Source: Candidatus Bathyarchaeia archaeon (GTDB taxonomy: Archaea; Thermoproteota; Bathyarchaeia; Bathyarchaeales; Bathycorpusculaceae). Taken from it: a DNA stretch of 64,000 bases. Below, piece by piece: positions 8,273 to 16,579 of the stretch. The notes beneath the pieces are model-generated. The model was not told where the DNA came from and did no database searches. It saw nothing but the letters and a program-made list of their open reading frames with translations. Where the stretch lies: positions 62,001 to 126,000 of the forward strand of contig CP166960.1 in NCBI GenBank assembly GCA_041447175.1, read 5' to 3'. The position numbers and the translations under genes were made by a program. How positions within the stretch are numbered: the first letter of the stretch is position 1; every line of letters starts with the position of its first letter.

Positions 8273-9571
8273 TGTTTGAATGTTCGCAACCTCCCCCGTG
8301 TCAGCCCAAATTCCAACCGCAATTCGGTTAACCTGCTCTGGGTAAACCTTGTCCAGCGGCAACGTCACATACCAGTAAGGAATTAACTCCAGTGAGGCTT
8401 CGTCTCGGGGGTGGGGAACAAACTGTGCGGACGCTTCTGACTGAAGGATGGTGAAATTGGTGATTTCTGTTCCATTCACTGTCCAAGAATATTTTTCTGC
8501 GTAGTCTAAGGCAATTTGGATAGCTTGTTGCTGGTTGATGTTTATTTGGGTGCTTCCTACCGAAAGCAGAAACCAGCCGTCAGTGAACTCCGTTAAAAAG
8601 CCGTTTTGGTAGACGGCACGCAGGCTTTTAGCTGAGAAGTCAACCCCATCCTGCGAGTACATAAGCAAAACTTCTTGATTGTTAGGAAAACCCGAAATTC
8701 GCAGTTTAGTGTGGTCTAAGACTGTGCCATTGCTCTCCAACGTTGCCGACGCCATCAAGCTGCGCATATCTTGCAAGTACGCCTCGTTAGTGTAGTTCAT
8801 GTATCTTTCAAGGAGTGCTTGTGTGGCGGCTATGGGGTTGTTGGGTTGAGGCTGAGAATAAATTGGTGAGCCTTCCTCAAGGTAGAGTTGGTAGCGGGAG
8901 AAGTGGTTGTTTCGGTAACGTAAAACAATGTCGATGCGGCTTTGGCTGCTGATGAGTGAATACTTGAGAACCTCCTCTAAAACTCCCCCTAAATCCGTGC
9001 GATATTGTACTGTATCGCTCAAGAGGGTTGCTTGGTATTTGGTTATGTCAATTTGAGCCACATCTTTCATGAAAACGACGGCTTTGTCGGTGCCTGACCC
9101 CCACGAGAGCAACTGCTGATTCTCCAAGTTTACTTGGTCCAAGCTGGCTTGCAGGTTGTTTTGGGTTTTGGACATTTCAGCCAACGAGGCATACTGTATG
9201 GCTGATAAGCTTGCTAAAAGCAATACGCAGATGGCGAGAATTGTGAACAGAGATTTCCATCGAAGAGGCAACGCTGACAAGCTTTTGGGCTGAGTTGCAG
9301 GGGCTTCCTCCACTTTCCGCATTGTGTTCACGGACACTTCGCCAAAGCTGGTCAGTCGGTATTTTCCATCCTCAGTTTTGGATACGAGTTCCCCTAAACT
9401 TTCCAGATGGTAAGTCAAATGCGAGCTGGATACGTCTAAGGCTTCAAGCATTTGTGAGAATGTGAGAGGTTTCTCAGAGAGCATGCGCAGAATTTTGCGG
9501 CGGGCAGGATGCTTAAGTGAACTGAACATAGTGGAGTAGATTTCATCCTCTGAAGACATTCTGCGCCCCAA
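8264..9571 (-). CDS. Membrane-bound winged-helix regulator with extracellular sensor domain
   Basis: The 435-residue protein starts with an ArsR-like winged helix (about 10-85; HPARRKILRMLSEKPLTFSQ, then SSSHLTYHLESL as the recognition region). A single transmembrane helix (about 107-127, LFTILAICVLLLASLSAI) and a coiled segment follow. The outer domain of about 290 residues starts FMKDVAQIDITKY and ends with GIWADTGEVANI. I infer a one-component transmembrane regulator that binds DNA inside and senses a signal outside. The outer domain is clearly related to the secreted protein at 19296-20606, which ends in the matching GIWADTGEV motif. The ligand is unknown. The gene is divergent from the small Cys protein at 9849. 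Confidence 0.8.
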   Translation of the reverse strand: MGRRMSSEDEIYSTMFSSLKHPARRKILRMLSEKPLTFSQMLEALDVSSSHLTYHLESLGELVSKTEDGKYRLTSFGEVSVNTMRKVEEAPATQPKSLSALPLRWKSLFTILAICVLLLASLSAIQYASLAEMSKTQNNLQASLDQVNLENQQLLSWGSGTDKAVVFMKDVAQIDITKYQATLLSDTVQYRTDLGGVLEEVLKYSLISSQSRIDIVLRYRNNHFSRYQLYLEEGSPIYSQPQPNNPIAATQALLERYMNYTNEAYLQDMRSLMASATLESNGTVLDHTKLRISGFPNNQEVLLMYSQDGVDFSAKSLRAVYQNGFLTEFTDGWFLLSVGSTQININQQQAIQIALDYAEKYSWTVNGTEITNFTILQSEASAQFVPHPRDEASLELIPYWYVTLPLDKVYPEQVNRIAVGIWADTGEVANIQTLS

Positions 9572-9848
9572 GTGTTCTACGCTGTTTCCTTAGAAAAATC
9601 TTTGCCAAGCATTCTGTTCCAGAAACGAAACAGTTGGTCAAGAAACCTTGACTATCTTGTTCTGGTTTGTGAACAGCTTGAACGTTTTTTTTGTCAAGAA
9701 AACCTAACAAAAACCCATTTATCCAAACTTTTCCCTCCCACTTGTGGAGCATTTACGATGGGAGGACTTGACAACACTTGCCAGCTTCGCTCTAACCACG
9801 TTTCCTTGGTCATTGCTGTTGGCATTAACGCCACGGGTGGTTTTGGGC

Positions 9849-10055
9849 ATGAGTGAAAAAGGCTACGAAAACGGATACGTGAAGTGTAGCGAATGCCGCA
9901 ATTTAGAGAGTTATTGGAAAAACGGTGCACTGGTCTTTTACATGTGCCGCCTTAGACCGGTAGCGATGAAGAAACAGGATAACAGTTGGAGACGCTGCCG
10001 CTTCTTTATACACACCAACGATTCGCCGATTGAACGCCAAAACCAAATCAAATAG
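9849..10055 (+). CDS. Small four-cysteine protein, possible zinc ribbon
   Basis: From ATG 9849 the product has 68 residues with Cys13, Cys16, Cys33 and Cys50 (CSEC, MCRL, RRCRFF), consistent with a small metal-binding fold. GGTGG lies upstream. The frame stays open back to a GTG at 9744 that would add a hydrophobic N-terminal segment; a TATA-like CATTTATCC about 27 nt before that GTG makes a leaderless longer form possible. The family is not recognised. Confidence 0.55.
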   Translation: MSEKGYENGYVKCSECRNLESYWKNGALVFYMCRLRPVAMKKQDNSWRRCRFFIHTNDSPIERQNQIK

Positions 10056-10120
10056 CGCCTAAAGAGTGTCCAAAAAACTTTTACACTTAAACGGGGCTCT
10101 CATCTTTTGAGGTGAAACTG

Positions 10121-10273
10121 TTGGGTTTAAAGTTAAAGGTGGATGGCAAAGATATTCCCCTTAACGAGTTTGTTTCCCGCTTCATTCAAGGAACCGTCGT
10201 GGGCGGCGTGTCCTCACTAAAGGGCATCCGAGATAACTGGGAAAAAATCGAAATCGAAGTCACAAAAGAGTAA
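10121..10273 (+). CDS. Small conserved-looking protein, 50 aa
   Basis: A TTG start at 10121 is preceded by GAGGTGA (10109-10115). The alternative GTG at 10112 would give 53 residues but would use bases of that site. The peptide LGLKLKVDGKDIPLNEFV, then FIQGTVVGGVSSLKG and an acidic end (IEIEVTKE) looks like a real protein: a beta strand, one helix with a Gly-rich turn, then a beta strand. It resembles small archaeal proteins of unknown function that pair a short beta-hairpin with one helix. It is convergent with the FTR-rubredoxin gene, 11 nt apart. Confidence 0.6.
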   Translation: MGLKLKVDGKDIPLNEFVSRFIQGTVVGGVSSLKGIRDNWEKIEIEVTKE

Positions 10274-10284
10274 AAGCCGCCGGG

Positions 10285-10836
10285 TTATCCGGTGAACTCA
10301 ACTTTTACTTTTATCTCCGCAAACATTTCCCGTTTTGCTTTGCATATGGGGCACACGTAGGGTGGCTCTTCGCGGTAAACCACGTAGCCGCATTGTTTGC
10401 AGTACCATAGTTTGGGCATGATTTGAACGAATTCTTCAGTTTCTTCTTTGGTTTGTGTGGCTTGTGGTTGTTTGGGCATGCTGGCGGCTTGGAAGGCTTT
10501 TGCCTGTTTATCGATGGGGCGGCGTTCGGGTACACTGGGTAGTTCCTTTTTGCCTTCGTAAACTTCTTTGTTAACATAGAGGCGGCAGTAGCAGGAGCCG
10601 TATTGGGCGACGTCGGGGTCGCGGTAGTCACAGGGGCAGATGATGTCGCGGTCTAAGTCCAGGTTGCCTGAGGCGAGGCGGCAGGGGCAGCTGGGGTAGC
10701 TGTAGCGTTCCTCGTTGGTTTTAAGACCTTCCAGAAGTCCTTGCAGAAGTTGCGGGTCGTTGATTAGGTAGTACCCGAAGGTTTTGGCGTCGGATTCGGC
10801 GCGTTTGCGTGTTTGCTCCATGGTTATTGGGGTCAT
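10285..10836 (-). CDS. Ferredoxin:thioredoxin reductase catalytic subunit fused to rubredoxin
   Basis: FTR-type enzymes pass ferredoxin electrons to a disulfide through a [4Fe-4S] cluster. The CxC motifs of the catalytic chain are complete: Cys50-Pro-Cys52, Cys67-Pro-Cys69 and Cys82-x-Cys84. A linker of about 50 residues leads to a C-terminal rubredoxin-like domain with Cys146/149 and Cys162/165 (CKQC and CPIC), a one-iron site. The start ATG at 10836 overlaps the stop of the glutaredoxin-like gene (ATGA), so the two are translationally coupled. The rubredoxin domain may act as the direct electron entry or exit. The target is probably the neighbouring glutaredoxin-like protein. Confidence 0.9.
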   Translation of the reverse strand: MTPITMEQTRKRAESDAKTFGYYLINDPQLLQGLLEGLKTNEERYSYPSCPCRLASGNLDLDRDIICPCDYRDPDVAQYGSCYCRLYVNKEVYEGKKELPSVPERRPIDKQAKAFQAASMPKQPQATQTKEETEEFVQIMPKLWYCKQCGYVVYREEPPYVCPICKAKREMFAEIKVKVEFTG

Positions 10837-11117
10837 AGTTCCAGCGCCTCTTTAAGGAGGTCTTTGCGAAAGCCCGTGACGACTTTGTTGTCGTCGATGA
10901 TGGTGGTTGGGTAGCTGAGGGCTCCACCGCGGTTTTGGATGTCTTGGCGGATTTTGGCTTTGTCATCTTCAGTGCATAAGTCCACATCAACGTATTGGTA
11001 GTCAATGTTGTTGTCTTTGAGGTACTGTTTGGTCATTTTGCACCAGACGCAGGTACTCAGAGCGTAAACGAAAACCTTGTGCTTACTATTACTTCCAGTA
11101 ACTTTAACAACATCCAT
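10833..11117 (-). CDS. Glutaredoxin/thioredoxin-like protein
   Basis: The 94-residue thioredoxin-fold protein has the redox motif Cys23-Val-Trp-Cys26 after beta-1 (KVFVYALSTCVWC), the cis-Pro region (LSYPTTIIDD) and a C-terminal Gly-Phe (TGFRKD), as in glutaredoxins. It overlaps the FTR gene by four bases. It probably carries electrons from FTR to protein or peroxide targets. Confidence 0.9.
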   Translation of the reverse strand: MDVVKVTGSNSKHKVFVYALSTCVWCKMTKQYLKDNNIDYQYVDVDLCTEDDKAKIRQDIQNRGGALSYPTTIIDDNKVVTGFRKDLLKEALEL

Positions 11118-11279
11118 AATAAATCACACAACATCTAGAACTGTTGTTTGCAGGCGCATATAACTTTTTAGCTGACCCCCTATCAAGTTTGCAAGTATGC
11201 CCGACGCAAACTGTTGCTTCAGTTTTTGTCTGTTTTCCCAAAGCCAACCTTAATATTCCACGCTGAAACACAACCCAAC

Positions 11280-12629
11280 GTGGCTTTCAGAAACAAAAAA
11301 CGTCCATCCGGCTGCACTCTTGTAGTTTTTACAGTTGTCGCTTTGCTTCTTCTCTGCCCACTTTCCATCGTTGTTTACGCTGACTCTGCATCCCAAAACT
11401 GGACAATGTACCGCTTCAACGCTGCCCACACAGGATACACACCAGACCAAGCCCCAATCGCTGTCCCTTCCCAACTCTGGAACTTCACCATAAACCCTGA
11501 CTCGTCATTTGTGCCTTCACCCGTTGTACTGGTTAATGACCGATTGTTTGTTGGTTCAGCAAACGGCGTTTACTGCTTCGACGCTGCCACAGGCGCGCAA
11601 AAGTGGCGCTCACTAAGTAGCGACTTTGCTGCTTCAACCCCCGCCGTTTCCAACTGGCGCATCTTTGCAGCAGCCACAGACGGTTACCTGTACTGTTTTG
11701 GTGCTGACAGCGGCGCAGAGCTTTGGCGCTTCTCAACCACCCCCCAGAGTGCGCCTGCTTCCTCCCCGACCGTTGTGGGCGACCACGTTTACATCCAATC
11801 TGGAAACGGCATCGTTTACTGTATTGATGTGGCAGACGGCGCCGAAGTCTGGCGTTTCTCCACAGGCTCAGCGGCGTTGGATTCTTCGCCTACAGTAGAC
11901 GACGGCTTTGTCTATGTGGGCAGCGACGAGGGTATGGTCTACTGCCTGGCCGCTTCCGATGGCACCGAGGTGTGGACTTTTGCGACGGGTGGGCGGGTGC
12001 GTTCTCCCGCGGTCGAGGCGGGCTTTGTTTATGTTGGTTCCGCGGACGGCAACGCCTACTGCCTACGGGCATCAGACGGCGTGAAAGTGTGGAATTACAC
12101 CACCCCATACAACAGTGCTGGCCCAGCCCACGGCTATCACTGGGGCAACACAGTTTCAGAACCCGCCGTCGCGGAAGGCACGGTCTACGTGGGCTCCTCC
12201 AACTTCCAAATCTACTGCTTAGACGCGGCGGACGGCGCCAAAATCTGGAACTACACCACAAACGCATCCGTCTACTCGGCACCCGCAGTCGCAGGCAGCG
12301 CGGTCTTGGTGGGCTCATACGACGGCAACCTTCACTGCCTCAACGCATCGGATGGCTCAGAAATGTGGCGTTACCCCGCGGGCGTCTTCTCCCCTGTTAA
12401 CGCAGGCGGTAGCGCAGGCTCCCCCGCGGTTGCAGATGGCGTCGTTTACGTAGTCGGTAACGGTGTACTCTACGCTTTAGGCTCCCAGACGGTTCAGTCA
12501 TCTTCAGTCCCCTTTGAACTCATTGTAGCCATTTTGGTGATAGCTGCAGTTATTGTGGCTGGCGCTTTGGTTTTTCTGCGTCGACGAAAAAAAGCGCCTA
12601 ACAAAGAAAGCTGTTTAGGCGGGTTGTAG
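11280..12629 (+). CDS. PQQ-type beta-propeller surface protein, membrane anchored
   Basis: From the GTG at 11280 the product has an N-terminal signal helix (CTLVVFTVVALLLLCPLS), then repeated blades of about 40 residues with the signature AADGAEVWRFST or similar and VYVGSxDGxxYCLxA, about seven to eight copies. A C-terminal helix (FELIVAILVIAAVIVAGALVF) with RRRKK follows. Such propellers usually bind other proteins or act in outer-membrane or S-layer assembly; no enzymatic residues are evident. The GTG lies 23 nt after a TATA-like CTTAATATT, fitting a leaderless transcript. The open frame begins earlier, at TTG 11214. It overlaps the convergent oxidoreductase gene by 15 nt. Confidence 0.8.
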   Translation: MAFRNKKRPSGCTLVVFTVVALLLLCPLSIVVYADSASQNWTMYRFNAAHTGYTPDQAPIAVPSQLWNFTINPDSSFVPSPVVLVNDRLFVGSANGVYCFDAATGAQKWRSLSSDFAASTPAVSNWRIFAAATDGYLYCFGADSGAELWRFSTTPQSAPASSPTVVGDHVYIQSGNGIVYCIDVADGAEVWRFSTGSAALDSSPTVDDGFVYVGSDEGMVYCLAASDGTEVWTFATGGRVRSPAVEAGFVYVGSADGNAYCLRASDGVKVWNYTTPYNSAGPAHGYHWGNTVSEPAVAEGTVYVGSSNFQIYCLDAADGAKIWNYTTNASVYSAPAVAGSAVLVGSYDGNLHCLNASDGSEMWRYPAGVFSPVNAGGSAGSPAVADGVVYVVGNGVLYALGSQTVQSSSVPFELIVAILVIAAVIVAGALVFLRRRKKAPNKESCLGGL

Positions 12630-13994
12630 GTTTCCGAATGCGTTTTGCATTACTTCGTTCATGGCGGGGTGGATGTGCATGGACTGAATGATGGGTGCGT
12701 AGGTGCGGTCGGCGGTGTTCATGGCGTTAATGACTTCTTGAATCAGCACTGACGCTTCGGGTCCGATGATGTGGGCACCTAAGATTCTGCCCGTTTTCTG
12801 CTCCACAATTACCTTCACAAACCCATTTGGCTCACCCATCGCGGCGCCCATGGCTGTGTCCTTGTAGAGTGCGGTTCCCACCAAAATTTTGAATCCCTGC
12901 TGTTTGGCTTCGGCTTCTTTTAGCCCAACCGACGCCACTTGCGGCTCGCAGAAAACCGCATGCGGCACTGCCGAGTAATCAACTGCTGCCCTGTGACCGT
13001 GAACCGAGTTGTGCCACGCGATGCCCGCCTCGTAGTTGGCGACGTGCTTAAACATGTACTTGCCGATGGCGTCGCCTAACGCCCAAATGTTCTTCTTTCC
13101 CGTCTCAAGGTACTCGTTGACTTTGATAAAGCCCCGCTCATCCACTTTTACGCCCGTCCGTTCAGGTTTAAGCAGGTCCGAGTTGGGTGCCCTGCCAGTC
13201 GCAACCATCAACGCATCCGCCCTGAACTCTTTTTGGGAGCCGTCGGCGAGGTTCTTTGCCACCACGACCTTCTGGTCTGCTTCCTGCTTAACCTCCACAG
13301 CCTCGTGTCCTGTGTATATGTCGATGCGTTTTTGCAGTTCCAGTTTTAGCAGGTCGCTGACTTCGGGCTCCTCAGTTTTCAGCAGCGTTTGGGGGCGTTG
13401 GATGAGGGTGGTTTTGACGCCTATGCCTGAAAAGAAGTGCCCGTATTCGGCGCCGATGTAGCCTCCGCCCAGAATAATGATGCTTCTCGGGGGCTGCTTT
13501 AGCTCCAGCACGGTGTCGCTTGTGAGGTAGTCTACGGTGTCTAAGCCTTTGATGGGGGGGATTTTGACGCGGGTGCCGCTGACAATGAAGATCTTGTCGG
13601 CTCGTAGGTTTTCGCCGTTGACTTGGAACGTGTAGTCCCCTGTGAATTCGCCTGTTCCCTTGTACCATTTCATTTCGGGTGTAGCTTCCACAGCTTGGGC
13701 TTGCATGCCTGTGTCTTCTTTGACGAGTTTGTGCATGCGGCTCATGATGTTGCCAAAATCGATGCTGTTTATGGTGGCGTTTACGCCGATTTTGTTTGCT
13801 TGCCGAATTGTGGTTGCGACGTCGGCGGGGTAGATGAGCATTTTTGAGGGGACGCAGCCGCGGTTTATGCAGGTGCCTCCCATGGGACCGTTGTCGACGA
13901 CGGCGACGCGAAAACCACTTTCTACCGCCACTGACGCGATGAGCATGCCACTGCCCGTGCCAACTACAAGTACATCAAAACGTTCCAATAACAA
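12615..13994 (-). CDS. Dihydrolipoamide dehydrogenase-like pyridine nucleotide-disulfide oxidoreductase
   Basis: This is an FAD enzyme of the Lpd/mercuric reductase family. The 459-residue protein has an N-terminal dinucleotide-binding turn (VVGTGSG), the redox disulfide Cys42-x4-Cys47 (GGTCINRGCVPSK), a second Rossmann turn (IILGGGYIGAEY), the FAD-binding ALGDAIG motif, and the C-terminal dimer motif with the acid-base pair His442/Glu447 (HIHPAMNE). These residues support disulfide reductase activity. No lipoyl complex genes are nearby, so a role as thiol, mycothione-type or other disulfide reductase is as likely as Lpd. It belongs to the redox-rich stretch. Confidence 0.9.
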   Translation of the reverse strand: MLLERFDVLVVGTGSGMLIASVAVESGFRVAVVDNGPMGGTCINRGCVPSKMLIYPADVATTIRQANKIGVNATINSIDFGNIMSRMHKLVKEDTGMQAQAVEATPEMKWYKGTGEFTGDYTFQVNGENLRADKIFIVSGTRVKIPPIKGLDTVDYLTSDTVLELKQPPRSIIILGGGYIGAEYGHFFSGIGVKTTLIQRPQTLLKTEEPEVSDLLKLELQKRIDIYTGHEAVEVKQEADQKVVVAKNLADGSQKEFRADALMVATGRAPNSDLLKPERTGVKVDERGFIKVNEYLETGKKNIWALGDAIGKYMFKHVANYEAGIAWHNSVHGHRAAVDYSAVPHAVFCEPQVASVGLKEAEAKQQGFKILVGTALYKDTAMGAAMGEPNGFVKVIVEQKTGRILGAHIIGPEASVLIQEVINAMNTADRTYAPIIQSMHIHPAMNEVMQNAFGNLQPA

Positions 13995-14185
13995 CCCTCA
14001 CAATGTTAATGATGCACCTTTGGGGTCAAATAAACCTTTCAACGCCGACTCATTCTTTGGCGATTTAATGCCCGTCATGGTGCGCATCAGTTTATGGGTT
14101 GACTTTCGAGAACCCAGCACTGCGGGGTATCTGCCTTCTTGTGGTTTCAGAAACCTTTTAATCCGCAACCCCAAAATCCTATTCT

Positions 14186-14428
14186 GTGGACAAAATGAAC
14201 ACACTGCTTAAAGCCCTCAGCATCGGAGCCATAGCCGCGGTAGCAACTTTTTTCGCCTTGCTTTTGTCGGGTCTGGGCACAACGGGGCTCGCAGACTCGC
14301 AGGGCAACTGGGTAAGCCTAACCACCGTTAACCTTGGCGTGCACGAGTTTGGAGTACTCATGATTGTGGTTGTTTTCGCTGTGGTTGCCGTCGCGGGCTA
14401 CGCGTTAAATGCGGTAGACAAAAAATAA
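14186..14428 (+). CDS. Small two-helix membrane protein
   Basis: The 80-residue protein has helices at about 9-30 and 54-75, with an extracytoplasmic loop of about 24 residues. The start is GTG 14186 or ATG 14195. A TATA-like CCTTTTAAT at 14154-14162 suggests a leaderless or near-leaderless message. The family is not recognised. Confidence 0.6.
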   Translation: MDKMNTLLKALSIGAIAAVATFFALLLSGLGTTGLADSQGNWVSLTTVNLGVHEFGVLMIVVVFAVVAVAGYALNAVDKK

Positions 14429-14514
14429 CTCCCTGCAACGACCCCTTTTTCTCAGACCAATTTCTGTTTGCCGCCAAGCAGAAAGGCTTAATATGCTTCG
14501 GCTTCCAACTATGT

Positions 14515-14829
14515 GTGGTGAATTTTTTGCCGATAGATCCTGATTTTCAAACCAAACGCAAAGTTATAGGCGAACACAATGGGCATCAAGTTTGGAGCCC
14601 CAGCGAATCGGGTAAACTGGGTATCCACGGGACCAACGTGGCGGTGGATTGGGATGTCTGTGTCGGCGACGGCGTATGCGTCGATGTCTGCCCCGTATCC
14701 CTCTACGACTGGGCTCAAACTCCTGACGGACAGAAACGCTCCGACCCCGTAAGGCAACCTGACTGCATCCAATGCTTAGCCTGCGAAACCCAGTGTCCCA
14801 CGCAAGCCATCAAAATAACGCCCCCATAA
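14515..14829 (+). CDS. 4Fe-4S ferredoxin
   Basis: The 104-residue protein carries two cysteine clusters: C-x5-C-x3-C-P (VCVGDGVCVDVCP) and C-x2-C-x2-C-x3-C-P (CIQCLACETQCP). The first is atypically spaced, which can bind a 3Fe-4S or modified cluster as in Sulfolobus/zinc-type ferredoxins. A 35-residue N-terminal extension precedes it. GTG 14515 lies about 25 nt after TTAATATG, so the message is probably leaderless. It may supply electrons to the redox proteins around it. Confidence 0.85.
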   Translation: MVNFLPIDPDFQTKRKVIGEHNGHQVWSPSESGKLGIHGTNVAVDWDVCVGDGVCVDVCPVSLYDWAQTPDGQKRSDPVRQPDCIQCLACETQCPTQAIKITPP

Positions 14830-14917
14830 ACCCCTGTTTTTGCACTCCTGCTCCTTTTTTCAATAACACCATAAAAGTAGCTGTCACAAACGCAATAAAA
14901 AATGGGAAAAGTGGAAA

Positions 14918-15553
14918 TTATTTTATTAACGCGCAGATTTTGTTGGCGTAGTCCCAGTTAACAACATTCCAAAAGCCGTCAACGAATCGGGCGCGGTCGT
15001 TTTTGTAGTCCAAGTAGTAGGCGTGTTCCCAAACATCTAACGCCAACACAATACGGAACCCCGGGTACACATTGACATTGTGCTTCTCAACCTGCATAAT
15101 TAGGGGCCTAGCGACGCATTCCTGCATGGCTAAAACTGCCCAGCCTGAACCCTCCACGCCGTTGGCTGCCTTTGAAAACTCCCTTTTGAAGCGCTCAAAG
15201 CCGCCAAACTCCTTGTCAATAAGGTCCGCGATTGTGCCGTTGGGTCTGCCGCCGCCTCTCCCAGCAGGCGCCATGCAATCCCAAAACGTGCTGTGCAGCA
15301 TATGCCCGCCGATGTGGAACGAAAGCTCCTTGAGGGCGGCTTTTAAGTCAATTTCCACGTTGTCTTCTCGGGCTTCATCCAGCTTCTCAAAAAGAGCGTT
15401 GGCGCCGTTCACGTATGCTTGATGGTGTTTGCTGTGGTGAAGCTTCAGCTGCTCCTCGGACAGAAAAGGCGAGAGGGCGTTGTAGTCGTATTGCAGTTTG
15501 GGTAAACTAAACGACCTGACTCCTTCGGCTTTACTCATTAAAACGTGCTCCAT
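14918..15553 (-). CDS. sodA: Superoxide dismutase, Fe/Mn family
   Basis: The enzyme converts superoxide to peroxide and oxygen. The family motifs are present: FSLPKLQYDYNALSPF, LHHSKHHQAYVNGAN with metal ligand His39, the second ligand His87 in HMLHSTFW, and Asp173/His177 in ALDVWEHAYY. The start at ATG 15553 gives 211 residues and has AGGTGAG a few bases upstream; a frame to 15577 would add eight residues. Fe or Mn use cannot be decided. It is divergent from rubrerythrin, sharing a 160-nt control region. Confidence 0.93.
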   Translation of the reverse strand: MEHVLMSKAEGVRSFSLPKLQYDYNALSPFLSEEQLKLHHSKHHQAYVNGANALFEKLDEAREDNVEIDLKAALKELSFHIGGHMLHSTFWDCMAPAGRGGGRPNGTIADLIDKEFGGFERFKREFSKAANGVEGSGWAVLAMQECVARPLIMQVEKHNVNVYPGFRIVLALDVWEHAYYLDYKNDRARFVDGFWNVVNWDYANKICALIK

Positions 15554-15659
15554 GTTGCTCACCTGACTATTTTTCAAACGGTTTTGGGCTAATATTGCTT
15601 TGTTGTCTCACTCTGTTCAGCGTGCACCGTTTGGGAAGGTTCATTTTTGATTTTTGGGG

Positions 15660-15682
15660 GCTCAGTAGGCTTATAACTGAGC
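15660..15682 (+). promoter_or_regulatory. Inverted repeat bracketing the rubrerythrin TATA box
   Basis: GCTCAGT (15660-15666) and ACTGAGC (15676-15682) are perfect 7-bp inverted arms. The 9-bp spacer AGGCTTATA contains the TATA element, and the gene's Shine-Dalgarno site lies 19 nt further on. A repressor bound here would block TBP directly. Confidence 0.55.
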
Positions 15683-15714
15683 TTGAGGCTTACTATTTTC
15701 AGGAGACTTTTGTC

Positions 15715-16218
15715 ATGACTAAAACAAACGAAAACCTCAAGTCTGCCTTCGCAGGCGAATCACAAGCCAACCGACGGTACTTAGCGTTTGCCCAGAAAGC
15801 TGAAGAAGAAGGTTTCGCGCAGGCAGCCAAGCTTTTCCGAGCCGCAGCTGAGGCAGAAACTATTCACGCACTTAATCACCTACGCATAACAGACGAAGTG
15901 CAGTCTACGCTGGACAACCTGAACGCGGCGGTGAGCGGCGAAACATTCGAGTTTACCAAAATGTACCCACAATACATTGAGGAAGCAAAGCGGGAGGAGA
16001 ACAAGCAGGCCGCTTGGAGCTTTGACGTAGCCAACAAGGTGGAGCAGGTGCATGCTATGCTGTATCAGAAAGCAATTGATGCGTTGAAGGCGAAGCAGGA
16101 AATGCCCAAAGTCGACTACTATGTCTGTAGCGTTTGCGGAAACACTGTTGAAGGCGAAGCACCCGAAGTATGTCCTATCTGTGGGGCCCCGAAGTCAAAA
16201 TTCTTCAAGACCGCCTAA
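15715..16218 (+). CDS. Rubrerythrin
   Basis: Rubrerythrin reduces peroxide to water in anaerobes. From ATG 15715, with AGGAGA eight bases upstream, the protein has 167 residues: a four-helix ferritin-like domain with Glu-rich metal motifs (FAGESQANRRYLAF, AAEAETIHALNHL, EEAKREENKQAAW, VANKVEQVHAMLY) and a C-terminal rubredoxin-like domain with CSVC and CPIC. All expected metal-binding parts are there. It is divergent from superoxide dismutase, which produces its substrate. Confidence 0.95.
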   Translation: MTKTNENLKSAFAGESQANRRYLAFAQKAEEEGFAQAAKLFRAAAEAETIHALNHLRITDEVQSTLDNLNAAVSGETFEFTKMYPQYIEEAKREENKQAAWSFDVANKVEQVHAMLYQKAIDALKAKQEMPKVDYYVCSVCGNTVEGEAPEVCPICGAPKSKFFKTA

Positions 16219-16579
16219 ACAGCGATTTCCTTTATTATTTCTCCTTTTTCGTTAATCGACGAAACTCTACTCTATTTGCTGCCTATTTGGATGCTATTAG
16301 AAATTCATTGCAGAAACTATAGAGGGAGGTAGCCGCCAACAAATCATGCGGTAAATAGTCGGTGGCGTATAACAAGGGTTTAGCAATTGATTTTTAATGA
16401 GTGTTTTTGACACAAGCACAAAATGAAGGCAATTAGTTTAATTCAATCATTGTTAAGTATGAGTGGGAAAATTTTGTAAATGAATTGTAACTCACCTTGT
16501 TATTCGTATTTAAAGATAAATCTAATAAGTGAAACGGTTTGATATTAACATAAGTTTGTTTGCCTGTTGGTGTACCTAA
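16219..16579. other. AT-rich intergenic stretch
   Basis: No ORF or RNA gene was recognised. It is the upstream boundary of a T-rich block, and the promoter of the gene at 16580 must lie at its right end. Confidence 0.4.

Noticed and set aside
11890-12400. Long open frames on both strands inside the PQQ-type protein gene
   Set aside because: They are high-GC shadow frames of the repeat-rich coding sequence; no domain is seen in them.
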